A stretch of DNA of 46,519 nt from Reticulitermes lucifugus. Taxonomy: Eukaryota; Arthropoda; Insecta; Blattodea; Rhinotermitidae. A model generated the notes under the pieces. The model did no database searches and was not told the DNA's origin. It saw only the letters and a program-made list of their open reading frames with translations. This document shows positions 23,501 to 30,187 of this stretch, piece after piece. A program made the position numbers and the translations under genes. The DNA lies in the NCBI GenBank assembly GCA_026260175.1, contig JAKCWW010002195.1, positions 14,021 to 60,539 on the forward strand. Direction: 5' to 3'. Position 1 is the stretch's first letter. Each line of letters starts with the position of its first letter.

Positions 23501-24245
23501 TTTAAATTACTTAAAACAGCAGACAGACTTTGGGAAATAATAAGTATTAAACAACTTAGCTGCCAATAAATACATCTAAGTTTTCATGACAGTGCAAATA
23601 AACATACCACTGTCAGCCCTCTGTTTAGGCTGTATGGTCAACATTAGGCCCATCACTTCAACAAAACTTGAATCACTAAGAAGTGACGACCACGGGATGG
23701 ATACCGACATCTGCGAAATGTATCCATCCACAAACTCAATAGGCAGATTCTGCTGCTCACCCAACTCATTTAGAGCCTATAAATAGAACACATGTGGTCA
23801 TGTTATTTATAGTACAGTTAATATACTGAAAAGCCCTGCTCTCTTATGCATGCTTCTGTTTCCATGAACCACTGCTATTCCGCAAATAATACTCAACTCC
23901 CTTTTAAGCAAACGTGCGTAGCAGTGTCAAGTACGGAATTTGTAAATATCTGAATGTTTTAAAGTGCATAATGTGAATTGTGATTGCTCCCACACAAACC
24001 ACTGCTATTTATTGTTTTGTCGTCTACAGTATTACGAACATACTCCCAGTACAAACAATCGTAATGCGTACCTGCACGTCCAATCTAACTTCAGAAACTG
24101 TGCCAGTGCCATTGTACAGATCCACTGTCAGCTGATCCAAGGTCAATTTTTCCTCCAAAAATTGACCCAAATATCGCTGTAGCAAGTATCTGCACGCTCG
24201 CTTCTTTATGCTTTCCGACCATGGAAAGCCCAAGTACCACGGCAT
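2418..24245 (-). CDS. ATG2: Autophagy-related protein 2 (ATG2), N-terminal 760 codons, 13 exons
   Basis: ATG2 is a rod-shaped lipid-transfer protein that bridges the ER and the phagophore and supplies phospholipid for autophagosome growth with WIPI and ATG9. Exon 1 encodes the chorein-type N-terminus (KKRACRYLLQRYLGQFL). Later exons hold EGLELFAQAID, VEHVP-like and LGSL..FLSARQ segments conserved in ATG2. Exons 12-13 carry the ATG2 CAD-type segment with PCCSEIDVSIVDRI. Exons on the minus strand: 24072-24245, 23608-23776, 20435-20587, 19294-19396, 16787-17006, 14994-15325, 12745-12899, 11599-11755, 9208-9302, 7573-7855, 4582-4738, 2627-2784, 2418-2541. Every junction is in phase; the total is 2280 nt. 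Animal ATG2 proteins run near 1900-2100 aa, so over half lies off the left edge. I chose the ATG at 24245 (A at -3) over the one at 24263. One intron needs a GC donor. Confidence 0.93.
2627..2784 (-). CDS. ATG2: ATG2 exon 12
   Basis: The acceptor CCTTACAG precedes LLKFQKNVKNENNPQ; the exon continues to LKMHFKYSEKTVRHG and SHARTDIS. This is the start of the ATG2 CAD region. The donor TCTC/GTATGT is phase 2, and the following intron is only 85 bp. Confidence 0.9.
3140..3215 (-). repeat. Dispersed hammerhead-like repeat, partial copy
   Basis: The plus strand carries the family hallmark TCTTCTGGGATGTGACACC; the core side reads GTGAAACACC on the minus strand. It is truncated, and CTGANGA is not preserved. 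Confidence 0.5.
3555..4052 (+). pseudogene. LINE reverse-transcriptase tail, family 1
   Basis: Broken frames read RAFENRVLRKIFGPKRE, then a degraded middle, then GDGMDWIHLLQYRKNW and a final FSRRLLL. This order is the C-terminal tail of a LINE family common in insect genomes. Several stops and at least one frameshift are present. Two related pieces lie on the minus strand at 34595-35095 and 39720-39945. It sits in ATG2 intron 11. Confidence 0.75.
4060..4135. repeat. GGTT/AGTT microsatellite
   Basis: A degenerate tetranucleotide run starting GGTTGGTTGGTTGG and drifting into CAGT and TTAG units. It directly abuts the 3' end of the LINE tail and may have grown from its terminal repeat. Confidence 0.85.
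4582..4738 (-). CDS. ATG2: ATG2 exon 11
   Basis: After the acceptor TCTGTAACAG it reads LLAAPVIVEGSENKKSRANI then SGTVTSASFEVLECL, the ATG2 strand with the conserved FEVLECL-type motif. It ends SVEYVD/GTAAGT in phase 0. Confidence 0.92.
4582..4738. other. ATG2 intron 11/intron 10 boundary context
   Basis: Introns on both sides of exon 11 are repeat-filled. To the left lie the LINE tail and GGTT run; to the right lie two SINEs and foldback A. No second gene is seen within 2785-7572. Confidence 0.4.
4868..5085 (-). mobile_element. SINE family A copy 1
   Basis: Read on the minus strand it has a tRNA-like head ending near TAGTGACTCGCTACATGCTG and a shared body and tail with CCTTCATGGCATGG and a GTAAAAGGT-type end. 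It matches the copies at 10935, 11268, 20048, 32783, 33184 and 40640. Confidence 0.75.
5105..5300 (-). mobile_element. SINE family C copy 1
   Basis: On the minus strand, CTGGACTTGTATTTGGAAGG followed by GGTTCAGATC resembles a tRNA anticodon arm and B box. The tail (CATTTGTATGAAGG on plus) matches the copy at 8803-8990. Confidence 0.6.
5372..5886. mobile_element. Foldback element A
   Basis: The ends are inverted repeats of about 75 bp or more: TCTTGTTCACATTAATTCTA on the left pairs with the reverse complement of the right end. An inner inverted pair also exists (TTTGTAACTAGGTATCATCT against a right copy near 5610). Each arm has half of a hammerhead-like core: GAAAC with ACATGTC on the minus strand at 5402-5431, and CTGATGA at 5829-5835. 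No ORF of note. Confidence 0.8.
6644..6891 (-). mobile_element. TTAA-flanked MITE, family 2 copy 1
   Basis: The ends CCTTTAAACGACC and GAAGGTTAA, and the interior, match the element at 39354-39638 in opposite orientation, for example GGAAATTTACTGCA followed by ACATGCTGCATAATC on the minus strand. The left TTAA is mutated to TTCA. The TTAA target suggests a piggyBac-type origin. Confidence 0.7.
7370..7450 (-). repeat. Dispersed hammerhead-like repeat copy
   Basis: The plus strand reads TTCTTCTGGGATATGATGC then CCTCCACTTTCAAGGGC, the shared frame of this family. The core is decayed. It explains the apparent minus-strand ORF at 7218-7433. Confidence 0.55.
7573..7855 (-). CDS. ATG2: ATG2 exon 10 (ends at a GC donor)
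   Basis: Encodes ESGIAALDLDPTAELSHFHI, LSSLAIVLLHDDILTL and KEAFLNACQLNHVR, which follow the ATG2 pattern for the strand pair and helix after the serine-rich linker. The exon must end CATGTCAG before GCATGT. A GT donor four bases downstream would put a stop in exon 11. Confidence 0.88.
8485..8790 (+). mobile_element. tRNA-derived SINE family B
   Basis: The head has a good RNA polymerase III A box (TGGCGCAGTTGG, 8492-8503) and a perfect B box (GGTTCGATTCC, 8538-8548). A tRNA-unrelated body follows and the copy ends near TACATTATACAG. The acceptor arms do not pair, so it is a SINE and not a functional tRNA. It lies in ATG2 intron 9. Confidence 0.8.
8803..8990 (-). mobile_element. SINE family C copy 2
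   Basis: Shares a body with 5105-5300: GGTACTATTCTGGTATTTGT on plus, then CATGACAAAC, then an inverted B-box-like AGATCTGAACACAG. A C-run at about 9013-9022 lies just outside. Confidence 0.6.
9208..9302 (-). CDS. ATG2: ATG2 exon 9 (short linker exon)
   Basis: This 95-nt exon was found because exons 8 and 10 do not join in phase. The acceptor TTTGCAG and donor AAAG/GTAAAT enclose RSSGSNPTGLPVVHNSPFHQ and a basic tail. The exon restores the frame exactly on both sides. The sequence is a low-conservation linker, so support is mainly splice sites and phase. Confidence 0.75.
9800..9928 (+). pseudogene. Possible Tc1/mariner transposase C-terminal scrap
   Basis: One frame ends EWDKCINVLRYVEK then TAA at 9926, which resembles the C-terminus of mariner transposases. 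The upstream frame is not recognisable, so this is a weak call. Confidence 0.35.
10406..10618. mobile_element. TTAA-flanked MITE, family 1 copy 1
   Basis: TTAA lies at both ends (10406-10409 and 10615-10618). The left terminus is CCCTTATCAGT and the right terminus, reversed, is CCCTCTGCAGT. At 213 bp with no ORF and a TTAA target, it is probably a piggyBac-type non-autonomous element in ATG2 intron 8. Confidence 0.7.
10935..11205 (+). mobile_element. SINE family A copy 2
   Basis: Head-to-tail order is as in the other A copies: ATAGTTCAGTTGGTGCAATT, then GGCCCATCCAGCC, then GAGTAGAGCTATACCTC and CGCCTTCGTGG. It lies next to copy 3 in inverted order. Confidence 0.7.
11268..11565 (-). mobile_element. 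SINE family A copy 3
   Basis: Reverse-oriented A copy with GTGGGCCCCAGACC and the inverted B-box side CAATCAAACCCCGATTCC, ending GCCTGTAGCCTAGTC. It abuts ATG2 exon 8 (11599), leaving about 35 bp to the donor. Confidence 0.75.
11599..11755 (-). CDS. ATG2: ATG2 exon 8
   Basis: Encodes DDSDDEFLPMRGGAMGESVL followed by a Ser/Thr/Val-rich stretch and MAASPTR. This is an acidic then serine-rich loop of the kind seen in the variable region of animal ATG2. It is phase-linked on both sides (acceptor TATAG, donor CGCAG/GTACTT). Confidence 0.83.
12745..12899 (-). CDS. ATG2: ATG2 exon 7
   Basis: The acceptor GTTAG precedes NVAPRSRCMEKPMDRTDFRR, then VEQELQQKL, matching the helical ATG2 segment after the linker. 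The donor TTAG/GTGAGG leaves one base. Confidence 0.85.
14304..14405 (-). repeat. Dispersed hammerhead-like repeat copy
   Basis: The minus strand reads TTGAAGATGGGAC, a loop, then GTCCTGAAACGTC. The GGAC/GTCC stem is perfect and GAAA is intact; the first core base is T instead of C. The plus side starts TCTTCTGGGAAACTACAC. Confidence 0.65.
14585..14740 (+). mobile_element. SINE family C copy 3
   Basis: GGTCCAAGTTTCAAAGCTCA (degenerate B box) is followed by CTATCCTGAGGTTTTCTGTG and CTCAGTCCCTCTTGGCAAAT. The tail is shared with 22875-23045. Confidence 0.6.
14994..15325 (-). CDS. ATG2: ATG2 exon 6
   Basis: Runs from NSDSNFGTAPVTPASQ to LHGLATPDLEDT and contains GRQEIRLKLKQSEGVLGPKV followed by LGSLTTFLSARQFHVL, the conserved ATG2 block. 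The donor CAG/GTATTG at 14993 gives phase 2, which exon 7 needs. A second GT (GTAAGA at 14970) looks stronger but breaks the frame with exon 7. Confidence 0.88.
15473..15622. mobile_element. TTAA-flanked MITE, family 1 copy 2
   Basis: TTAA lies at 15473 and 15619, with termini CCCTTTTGTAACC and (reversed) CACTTTCATGACT. It is 150 bp with an internal hairpin (CTTAACAA/TTGTTAAG). It lies 148 bp upstream of ATG2 exon 6 within intron 5. Confidence 0.65.
16193..16223. repeat. GGAA microsatellite
   Basis: About seven to eight clean GGAA units in ATG2 intron 5. Confidence 0.95.
16262..16570 (+). pseudogene. LINE tail, family 2 copy 1
   Basis: Broken frames read CVKNEDVLHRVKEERNILHT then IKRR, followed by a region like KLKEEALDRTLWRT in shifted frame and a GATGATGAT end. 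This is a LINE C-terminal tail with frameshifts. It is repeated at 17590-17790. Confidence 0.7.
16787..17006 (-). CDS. ATG2: ATG2 exon 5
   Basis: Encodes VDYFDEAGTDPPNSTPGE, then FTARKFYLEGITMYTDEF, a serine-rich stretch and STPDSK; 73 full codons. The acceptor GACAG follows a phase-2 junction and the donor is AAG/GTCAGA. Two LINE-tail copies lie on either side of this exon, at 16262 and 17590. Confidence 0.9.
17155..17320 (-). mobile_element. Possible SINE family C copy
   Basis: Inverted pieces resemble the C tail (GGGGAAAACTGGAG, TGAGAAAAAC, then GCATGAAACCTGGGCCTC). It is diverged, so the call is tentative. Confidence 0.35.
17590..17790 (+). pseudogene. LINE tail, family 2 copy 2
   Basis: Shares GAAGCCACTGGATGACC with the first copy's AGCAGCTACTGGATGACC and continues KLKEEALDRTLQRTCFGRGY, GPVIRQ. 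It is in the same orientation as 16262-16570, on the other side of ATG2 exon 5. Confidence 0.75.
18241..18530. repeat. Four-copy tandem repeat, unit about 69-76 bp
   Basis: ATGAGAG recurs at 18241, 18315, 18391 and 18460. Each unit contains GCCAGCT, a GATCAAC-like block, CTGCATTT and TATCATTCCCATTGCATTT. The copies differ by point changes and small indels. It lies in ATG2 intron 4. The minus-strand open frame across it is a by-product. Confidence 0.9.
19294..19396 (-). CDS. ATG2: ATG2 exon 4
   Basis: The acceptor CTCTTACAG is followed by ILCRVKVKFVDTVIRLEHVP and NAGVAVELRIKK, matching the ATG2 strand pattern of FLDTVVRVEH and GVAVEVR. The donor is AAG-like AA/GTAAGT, phase 2. Confidence 0.92.
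20048..20322 (-). mobile_element. SINE family A copy 4
   Basis: Inverted A copy: GTGGGCCCCAAAGCCAGTCT, then a decayed B box and CAGTCTGTGGCCTAGTCATT. It ends about 110 bp from ATG2 exon 3. Confidence 0.72.
20435..20587 (-). CDS. ATG2: ATG2 exon 3
   Basis: The acceptor ATGTCAG precedes GASMFESMWSSMTSSMQLAE; the exon ends in EGLELFAQAIDS, a highly recognisable ATG2 segment. The donor CAA/GTATGT leaves one base that joins exon 4 in frame. Confidence 0.92.
20772..20902. mobile_element. hAT-type MITE with 8-bp target duplication
   Basis: Perfect 15-bp terminal inverted repeats (TAGGGGTGCACAAAT) bound a 131-bp element. Flanks CCCTAACA (20764-20771) and CCCTAACC (20903-20910) match at 7 of 8 positions, as expected for a hAT 8-bp duplication. 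It lies in ATG2 intron 2. Confidence 0.88.
21553..22115. repeat. Minisatellite, unit about 97 bp, nearly six copies
   Basis: GGACTTTGAGAGACAGGTAA-type unit starts fall at 21558, 21655, 21748, 21844, 21943 and 22044 (spacings 97, 93, 96, 99, 101). Each unit carries GAAGGCTCTGGAAA, a CTCT-rich part, GGGGCTCTG and GGGAACCTGGAGGGG. Open frames occur on both strands, but the unit length is not a fixed multiple of three. It lies in ATG2 intron 2. Confidence 0.92.
22655..22700 (-). repeat. Dispersed hammerhead-like core
   Basis: The minus strand reads CTGAGCATGGAGG, a loop, then CCTCTGAAACTTCGG. The stem GAGG/CCTC and GAAAC are intact; the CTGANGA box is CTGAGCA. Confidence 0.55.
22875..23045 (+). 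mobile_element. SINE family C copy 4
   Basis: The head GGTGTAATGGTAATGCCTTA and TTGTAATCACAAGGTG are tRNA-like. The body CTACCCTGATACCACAG and CCTCAGTCCCTCC is shared with 14585-14740. Confidence 0.65.
23608..23776 (-). CDS. ATG2: ATG2 exon 2
   Basis: Begins ALNELGEQQNLPIEFVDGYI after the acceptor TTATAG and continues through SVSIPWSSLL. This matches the second conserved strand block of ATG2. The donor GTG/GTATGT leaves one base (phase 1). A stop lies shortly downstream if unspliced. Confidence 0.9.
24072..24245 (-). CDS. ATG2: ATG2 exon 1 (codons 1-58)
   Basis: Starts MPWYLGFPWSESIKKRACRY, the lipid-channel-opening chorein_N region at the ATG2 N-terminus. The donor is CAG/GTACGC at 24071; phase 0. 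The ATG at 24263 six codons upstream is in frame but has a poorer context, and ATG2 homologues begin near the W.PWS motif. Confidence 0.92.
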
Positions 24246-24960
24246 TTTGAATGTATGGAACATTCAAAAGAAGCTATTTAAAACCTGCTACACTCATTGT
24301 TCGTCGTCACTCTTCCACTTGCTTCCACAGGAACTATTGCCAGCAAATAAAAAATAGAAATGACGTCATTTGTTTTGACCATTATATACAATGCACGGTA
24401 GTTTACAGTTTCCAGCACATGTCATACCAGAATCACATCATTCGCGTTAATTTTTATTCAAATTATTTATACACATCATACCGACCTTCTGCACAGCTTC
24501 CCCCATTCAATCCACATACGCACTAAACGAATTGCTATTACACTATCGAGCACGGATCACCTATCGAGAATGATCACAGCTGACAGTCATGCCAAAGTTA
24601 CGTTGTGCGTAGGTTGCTGACATACGTCTGTTGTCTGTGCTAAATGTCACTGAAATTGACAACCGAGACGAATATTATGGTTCGTTACGAAGTAAATACA
24701 ATACAGTGATGATACGTCTGTAGGAAAAGAGTCACTTCAGCACGCAGTCCAATAATTTCCTCTCTTTTTGAAAACACAAATTTCGTGCGGTTTTCCTTAT
24801 TCACATTTTGATCATCCAATGCATGAAACATTCTGGCTGTTCCTGTAACGCCTGTGACTGGTACCCCAGTACAAGCATATGTTTACGTAAGGATGTATAT
24901 CTTGATGTTTTCACTTGGAGCTTGTTTGTGAGGTCATGCCCGGTCAGAAACGTTACGTAG
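24246..24960 (-). promoter_or_regulatory. CpG-enriched patch upstream of ATG2
   Basis: CpG dinucleotides (for example in TCGTCGTCACTC, TCGAGCACGG, ACCGAGACG, TTCGTTACG) are visibly more frequent here than in the surrounding introns. The patch begins at the ATG2 start codon, so it is a likely ATG2 promoter and 5' UTR region. No TATA box or defined start site could be fixed. Confidence 0.5.
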
Positions 24961-27129
24961 ATATTGGCCCGATTCCCAACGGTTTAGGATTTACCATTAC
25001 CCGAATGTTAAAAATAAGCGCACTGACACATACATTGAGCTTTCATTGCTGAAGTTGTAATAAATGTTCAAAATGACCATCCTCAGCCGCAATACACATT
25101 TTGGTTTCTGTGTGAGTTGAGCGTGTAGCATCATTGCGTTTTTATGTGCCATTACATGGGTTTGTCTTCCAGGGTCATTTTATACCCGTCATTTGCATAC
25201 ACTTTTTTCTGAAAGAACACCTGCAGTTATTATATGTACCCTTAGAAACAATTTAATTGGTAACTAACACAACAGAGGATCTCCCCATTTTCACCCGGGT
25301 TGATGGCTTGGTTATTATACTCTATGCTGGACGTCTAGATCTCCAGGCTTCAACCCCTACATATTTATGTGGGGTCATGTGAAAGATCTGGAGTACCAGC
25401 AGAAACAGAAAACATGAGATGCATTTCTCTGTCTCAATCTGGATGCTGCAACCATGTGAGGGCAGATCCCAATAAACTTAACACTATCTACATACTTGGT
25501 TCACAGGCATGCCAAGAAATGTATTACTAAGGGCAGTCATTCTGAACATCTACTGTAAATTCAGCAATAAAAACTTTATCTAAGATTTTGAAAGATTTCA
25601 GGCTTGAACCTTGAAGGTACGACTAACAAATTGTCCTGAAACACTGGTAACCAACTACCAACCTACACCATGTAACATCTCTGAAGAGCGAAGGCACTGT
25701 GGTTAGCATATATCGGACAGACCAGCTAGTCCATTGAGAGCAGGGCCAAAGTGCACCACTGGCACATATGGCTCAAGCAACCCAGTAAGGTAGCAGAGAA
25801 GAACACAGACTCAATCATGACCATCAAATCCATCTCAAGGATGCCAACATCTTCTCCATTAATCCCTGCTATGTGGATCAACTGCATGAATAGGGAGAAT
25901 GGCATAATCTTCAGCACATCAGAGAAACTGATTCACTCTCAGAGAGCATAGGAGGCCTCCTCAAGATGGTTAAGTAGTTCATGGTCCTTTTCAGGGCCAA
26001 ACATCCATGTTTCTCCTGTGTCATATGCTTCTGATTTTCCTCTTTGCTCTGTTTATAGTATATCCCAAACACTCACATTGCCCTGGTGGATACTTCATGG
26101 TGCCAACAAAGCTCTGACCACTCTGTTGTCCTCACCCCATTCAACTTACCTGCGTCCTGTTATGGCCCTTTTCAGGGACCCTCGCTTCTTTTCAAGTAAC
26201 ATTAAATTCATTATTTGTAGTCTCCAGTTGTTTCATCCTCAACACATCACACTGCAAAACCCACCTGAAATCCATTCCTGACTCCCTAGCTCCCACTGGT
26301 TATTAGATGGTAACCAGCTGCTGTCTCATACAGCATCCAAAAATACCCTTTTTCACTTCCCAGTCTGGTACACCGAGGCTCCTCCCAATACCTCCCCCTA
26401 TTGACTCACCACCTTCTCTGCACACCCACAGCAATTACTGCTATATAATAGCCACCTGTGCCCCACATGGCTATTCTTCCTGGACTCTTGACCCTGAAGA
26501 TGAATGCACTATGATCCTGCAAAATGTCAGGTACTTCTCACCCACTTACACAGCACCGAATCCCAGTAGACTAGTATCTTGTGTTTGATTTGTTTCATCT
26601 ACTGATGTCATGAATAAACAAATTAATAAACTCAAACTGACAAATATATCTTCTTGGTTTATCTTGCAGTGCTTAATCAACCATATAAATTAAACATTAC
26701 TAAATGAAGAACACCAAATAATTACAAATAATGAGTTCAGAAAGCCATGGAAGAAACACTGGTGGGATATTTTAAAGTACAGTCACAAAATTTCGTTGTG
26801 AGGGACAGAAGAAACCCACAAAATCCTCAGTCAGGGCTCTACTTTCCTAGTCCAAATCTGAAATGGAAACATCTAGAATAGAGGAGCAGAATGCTAACCG
26901 TCACATCAAAATATAAGAGCTACAGTACCAATATGGCATACAACTAACTTCATGGTTTGCAATTCACGACACGAATTTAACTTATGCATTTATGATCCCC
27001 CATAAACCAGATCGAGTAGAATGTTCAGAACAGAAATTAATTATCTAACACTATTAGGATATAGTGTTACACATAAGCCTTCTTCCCAACGAAAGGCAAA
27101 GAATTCTATTGTTAGACAAACTATGTACC
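24961..27129. other. Intergenic, between the two promoters
   Basis: AT-rich sequence with no conserved exon on either strand. About 25285-25500 looks like a tRNA-headed SINE (GATGGCTTGGTTATTATACT then GGCTTCAACCCC). About 25690-26440 has open frames in both strands with no recognised domain and is probably repeat-derived. A dispersed hammerhead-like copy lies at 26485-26590. Confidence 0.5.
26485..26590 (+). repeat. Dispersed hammerhead-like repeat copy
   Basis: CTGAAGA is intact at 26494-26500, followed by a stem-loop region and CAAAATGTC (GAAA mutated). It is followed by CCCAGTAGACTAGTATCTTG, the degraded reverse of the family's TTCTGGGA end. Confidence 0.6.
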
Positions 27130-27598
27130 GTATTTCGCGCCTCGAAAGACACTACAGGTCATCCGTGCTACAAGTGATAAGACGAATCCCTTACACAGCA
27201 ATTAATTTTTTTTTTTGCTGATGTAATAGCCTACTTATGCCGGTGTTAAGACACAGGATACTTGTTTGGAGCACCGTGAGTTAAAAATGCATACGAGGCG
27301 GGAAATACAGTAATTTTCGTCAAGTCTAACAATGTTGCCTGTCATCCGTGGAAATTGCACAAATCGATGGATAACAATCGAACGTATCGGTAATAACAGC
27401 AACTTCATGCGTGTGAACATGGGCGTAGTGTAATTTGACAGATAAAGCAAGCCAATTCCTCACGTTTAATACAGTACACTGCCGGTTACTGTTATGTGTC
27501 TAGTTCGTGAGTGCTACACTTAAGTGGGCTGGAACTTATTTCAAACAAAACAGGTTGGACGGAACGGTTAAGTTCGACATATTTGGTAGTCATCAAGA
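27130..27598 (+). promoter_or_regulatory. CpG-enriched patch upstream of TMEM179-like gene
   Basis: CpGs cluster here (TATTTCGCGCCTCG, GACGAATCCC, ACGAGGCGGG, ATCGAACGTATCGG), ending at the start codon at 27599. It is a probable promoter and 5' UTR. A T-run at about 27208-27217 lies inside. The start site is not determinable by eye. Confidence 0.5.
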
Positions 27599-27708
27599 AT
27601 GGCTCTTACAAATATTCTTTTACTGAGTCAGATCGCGGGTTATGTTATAGCTTTGATTCTGTCGTTATGCATTACAGTACCAATGAGTTTACATCAAGAT
27701 GAATTTAG
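27599..27708 (+). CDS. TMEM179: TMEM179-like exon 1
   Basis: The ATG has A at -3. The exon encodes the first membrane segment and ends SLHQDEF plus two bases before AG/GTAAGT. Confidence 0.9.
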
Positions 27709-29447
27709 GTAAGTATATTGGTGACAATACTGTGTATAAATGTAATTGTAATAATATTTAACTTGCAGTGCGTGAATATGTATATTTGCAGACTGTGTGT
27801 TTGAATGTACAATCATTTGTTTAGGTGTATAACTTAGGCAGTGATGCGCTTAAATTAACATTTTTGTGTATTATATGGAATTTAATATACTTTTCAGGGG
27901 TCATTGCTTATTGTTTTCTACTGGAGTTTGGCAGGAGGGGGATGGACAGTTCAAAGTTGATTGGGCTTCTCAGGCGTATTGCAACTACACAATATTTGTT
28001 GGTGTGGTCTTATTTGTTGTATCAGCAATCCAGGTTTATCGAATGTCATTATACTTGTACAGGGGCACAGACAGGTGAGATTTAAAATATTTATGAATTT
28101 TTTATATTAAATAATATTTCACTGTTAGTAACTAAGTGTAAAGTAATTTGTGGTCATGTTATGGCTGCAATTGTAGTAGCAGTCAGCTATGATGTTTGAT
28201 CTTGTTTTTTATTTCAGTTCCTTTTTATCGGCATTTGTTGATGTTGTTGGCAGTCTTTTCCTGTGTGCAATGACAAAAGTTGCAGCTTTGATGATTACAC
28301 TTGGTTTTCTTGTTTGGTGCGATGAGATGACAAAGAGATTTCCTTCGTAAGTTGAAAATAATGAATTTCTAACATTGCCCTACTTTCTGAATTGGAGATA
28401 GCCATTCTTGGTACATTTCTAATGAGGAGGTTAAAACAACCTGGGAGAGCAATTTTAAAGGGCACTTACAGTGGGTCATTACATTTCAGATTATTGGGTT
28501 TTTAGTCTTTGTCCATTGTCTGGTATTCAGAACAGAACACTGAAATGGAGAGTTACATACCCAGTTGGATCTGTTCCGAATACTAGATGATGGACTATGT
28601 GCAGAAACCCCAACACTTATCTGGAAGAGGATTTAGCCATTCATTTTTGTAGTAGATTCAGTTTTTATAATTCTGTGAACTGTGGGAAGCTTCACATGTC
28701 ACTATATTAGTATTTTTCAATAAAAAAAATTGTTTCGCACAAAACTTGGTGGTTGTAATATTTATAATGATTTTACATGGGATGTGCATATTGACTGTGC
28801 GTGTGTTTTTGAAGTGGAAATATTTTGTACTCACTAATTCTGTATTTTGGAGTAGAACTTCCTATTCATACTAAGCTATTTTAATTCTTCTTGGTGCAGT
28901 TTCAAGACATACGTTTATGACAAGTGTGTTTTATAGGAAGTGCACTTTTGTATATCACTGTATATTCAACTTTATTGTGAAAAACGTGCTTTGTTCTAAA
29001 GTGATGTAATCTGAAATTATTTAGATAGCAGAGATATGATAATATTATATTATTGTATGGTTGATGTGCTGCGTTAGTAACACTTTAGATTATCTGTCAG
29101 CTTTTATTTACAGCTGTGACCTAGCTGCAGGCAATGCGATTGATCTTGCTGATGGTATTGACACATCTGGATTCCCTATTGAAATGGGGACGGCCCAATT
29201 TGGAGCTTGGGCTTCATGGGCTTGTTGGGTCGGCTTAAGCGTATTTGCAGTACTGAAGCTGTGTCGCTACCACCAGCTGGAGAATATGAGAGTTAGTATG
29301 TATCGGGAACGGCAGCGTCTCATCAACGGTAACAACAGTTCTGCTGGACAGGAAAATAAAATTGAAAGGACAGGCAAGACAGAAGGTACGTCACAAGCAC
29401 AAGATGACAGTCATGACAGGAGCGTTACCAGTGCTCCACCTGTGTAA
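27599..29447 (+). CDS. TMEM179: TMEM179-like four-pass membrane protein, 4 exons, 249 aa
   Basis: Exons 27599-27708, 27898-28074, 28218-28346 and 29114-29447 join in phase 2 each time and give 750 nt including TAA. The protein starts MALTNILLLSQIAGYVIALI and carries FRGHCLLFSTGVW and AQFGAWASWACW, hallmarks of the TMEM179/TMEM179B family (human members are about 220-233 aa). Likely membrane segments are residues 8-30, 68-84, 103-129 and 168-186; NYT at 66-68 is a possible glycosylation site. The last 60 residues are polar and variable. Molecular function is not established for the family. It lies divergent from ATG2. Nothing is broken. Confidence 0.9.
27898..28074 (+). CDS. TMEM179: TMEM179-like exon 2
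   Basis: The acceptor TTTTCAG restores R then GHCLLFSTGVWQEGDG, the most conserved luminal motif, then the second membrane segment TIFVGVVLFVVSAIQV. The donor is AG/GTGAGA. Confidence 0.92.
28218..28346 (+). CDS. TMEM179: TMEM179-like exon 3
   Basis: The acceptor TTATTTCAG leads into SSFLSAFVDVVGSLFLCAMT then LMITLGFLVWCDEM, which covers membrane segment 3 and the conserved WCD. The donor is TC/GTAAGT. Confidence 0.92.
28497..28610. mobile_element. Short MITE in TMEM179-like intron 3
   Basis: The ends GGGTTTTTAGTC and GTCCATTGTCTGGTATTC are matched on the right arm in reverse complement (GAATACTAGATGATGGAC, then GCAGAAACCC). It is about 114 bp. A related half-copy is at 2028-2062. No clear target duplication. 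Confidence 0.65.
29114..29447 (+). CDS. TMEM179: TMEM179-like exon 4
   Basis: The acceptor TTTACAG is followed by CDLAAGNAIDLADG, then AQFGAWASWACWVGLSVFAV (segment 4), a basic RYHQLENMRV stretch and a polar tail ending SAPPV and TAA. Confidence 0.92.
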
Positions 29448-29846
29448 GGTTACAGCTTCAGTAATATTTCAAATGAAATACAAGAGACTGAAATTTACGC
29501 TCAGTGATTATAATGGACGTTTCTACTATGATGCTGAAAACTGTGAAATGCATTTTTGTGCTGTCTGTAGACGTGGAATGAGTTAGATGTATGTCTTTCC
29601 CCCCCACCCCCCCATTTTAATTTAATGCCCAAGGGGAAATAGAGAGCCACACTGTTTTACAGGTCGATACTCAAAACTTCTAGTCTCTAATTTTATATGG
29701 CCCTGGTCTTTAAGATGAATTCATTTGGGTGGGTATGTTAACAATGACAGTATCAGTAAGTGTTGATACAGAAGTGCAAGTGAAAGTATTTGTGTGTGAG
29801 TTTTGATATTGAAAATTATTGTTTGGTGGATAAAATTTTGAGAAAA

Positions 29847-29852
29847 AATAAA
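29847..29852 (+). terminator. Poly(A) signal AATAAA
   Basis: A canonical AATAAA 400 bp past the TMEM179-like stop, in an A-rich context. It is a reasonable 3' end for that transcript. Confidence 0.55.
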
Positions 29853-29970
29853 ATTGTATACTTCTACCAGTTGGCAGAAGAAGACCAAGTCACTTCATGT
29901 ATGATATTCTGTAAGCTATAATTAAAATTCAATTTATCCTGATTTCAGGCTTCCGCCGTGACGTTCATGA

Positions 29971-30187
29971 AATCTGCAGTCTTCTGGGGTATTACGCGGC
30001 GTCGTGTGGTAATTGTTTACTGGCGTTTCGGGACAACGTATCGGTCCCATCTTCACAGGTCAAGAGTCCGAGTACTACTCTGCTACTCGGACTCTTGACC
30101 TGTGAGGATGGGACCTATACGTTGTCCCGAAACGTCGGTAAACAATTACCACACGACGCCGTGTAATAGCCCAGAAGACCGCAGATT
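29971..30187. mobile_element. Near-perfect 217-bp foldback of the hammerhead-like repeat
   Basis: Two arms of about 103 bp are almost exact reverse complements (outer ends AATCTGCAGTCTTCTGGGG and CCCAGAAGACCGCAGATT) around a spacer of about 10 bp. Both arms hold a GGGAC/GTCCC stem followed by GAAACG. The core boxes read GTGAAGA and GTGAGGA. It is the least diverged copy of the family here. Confidence 0.9.

Noticed and set aside
24261..24263. Upstream ATG as ATG2 start
   Set aside because: It adds six residues not seen at ATG2 N-termini and has T at -3; the ATG at 24245 has A at -3.
29362..29586. Second ORF overlapping the TMEM179-like 3' end
   Set aside because: It is out of frame with the conserved protein and runs into the 3' UTR.
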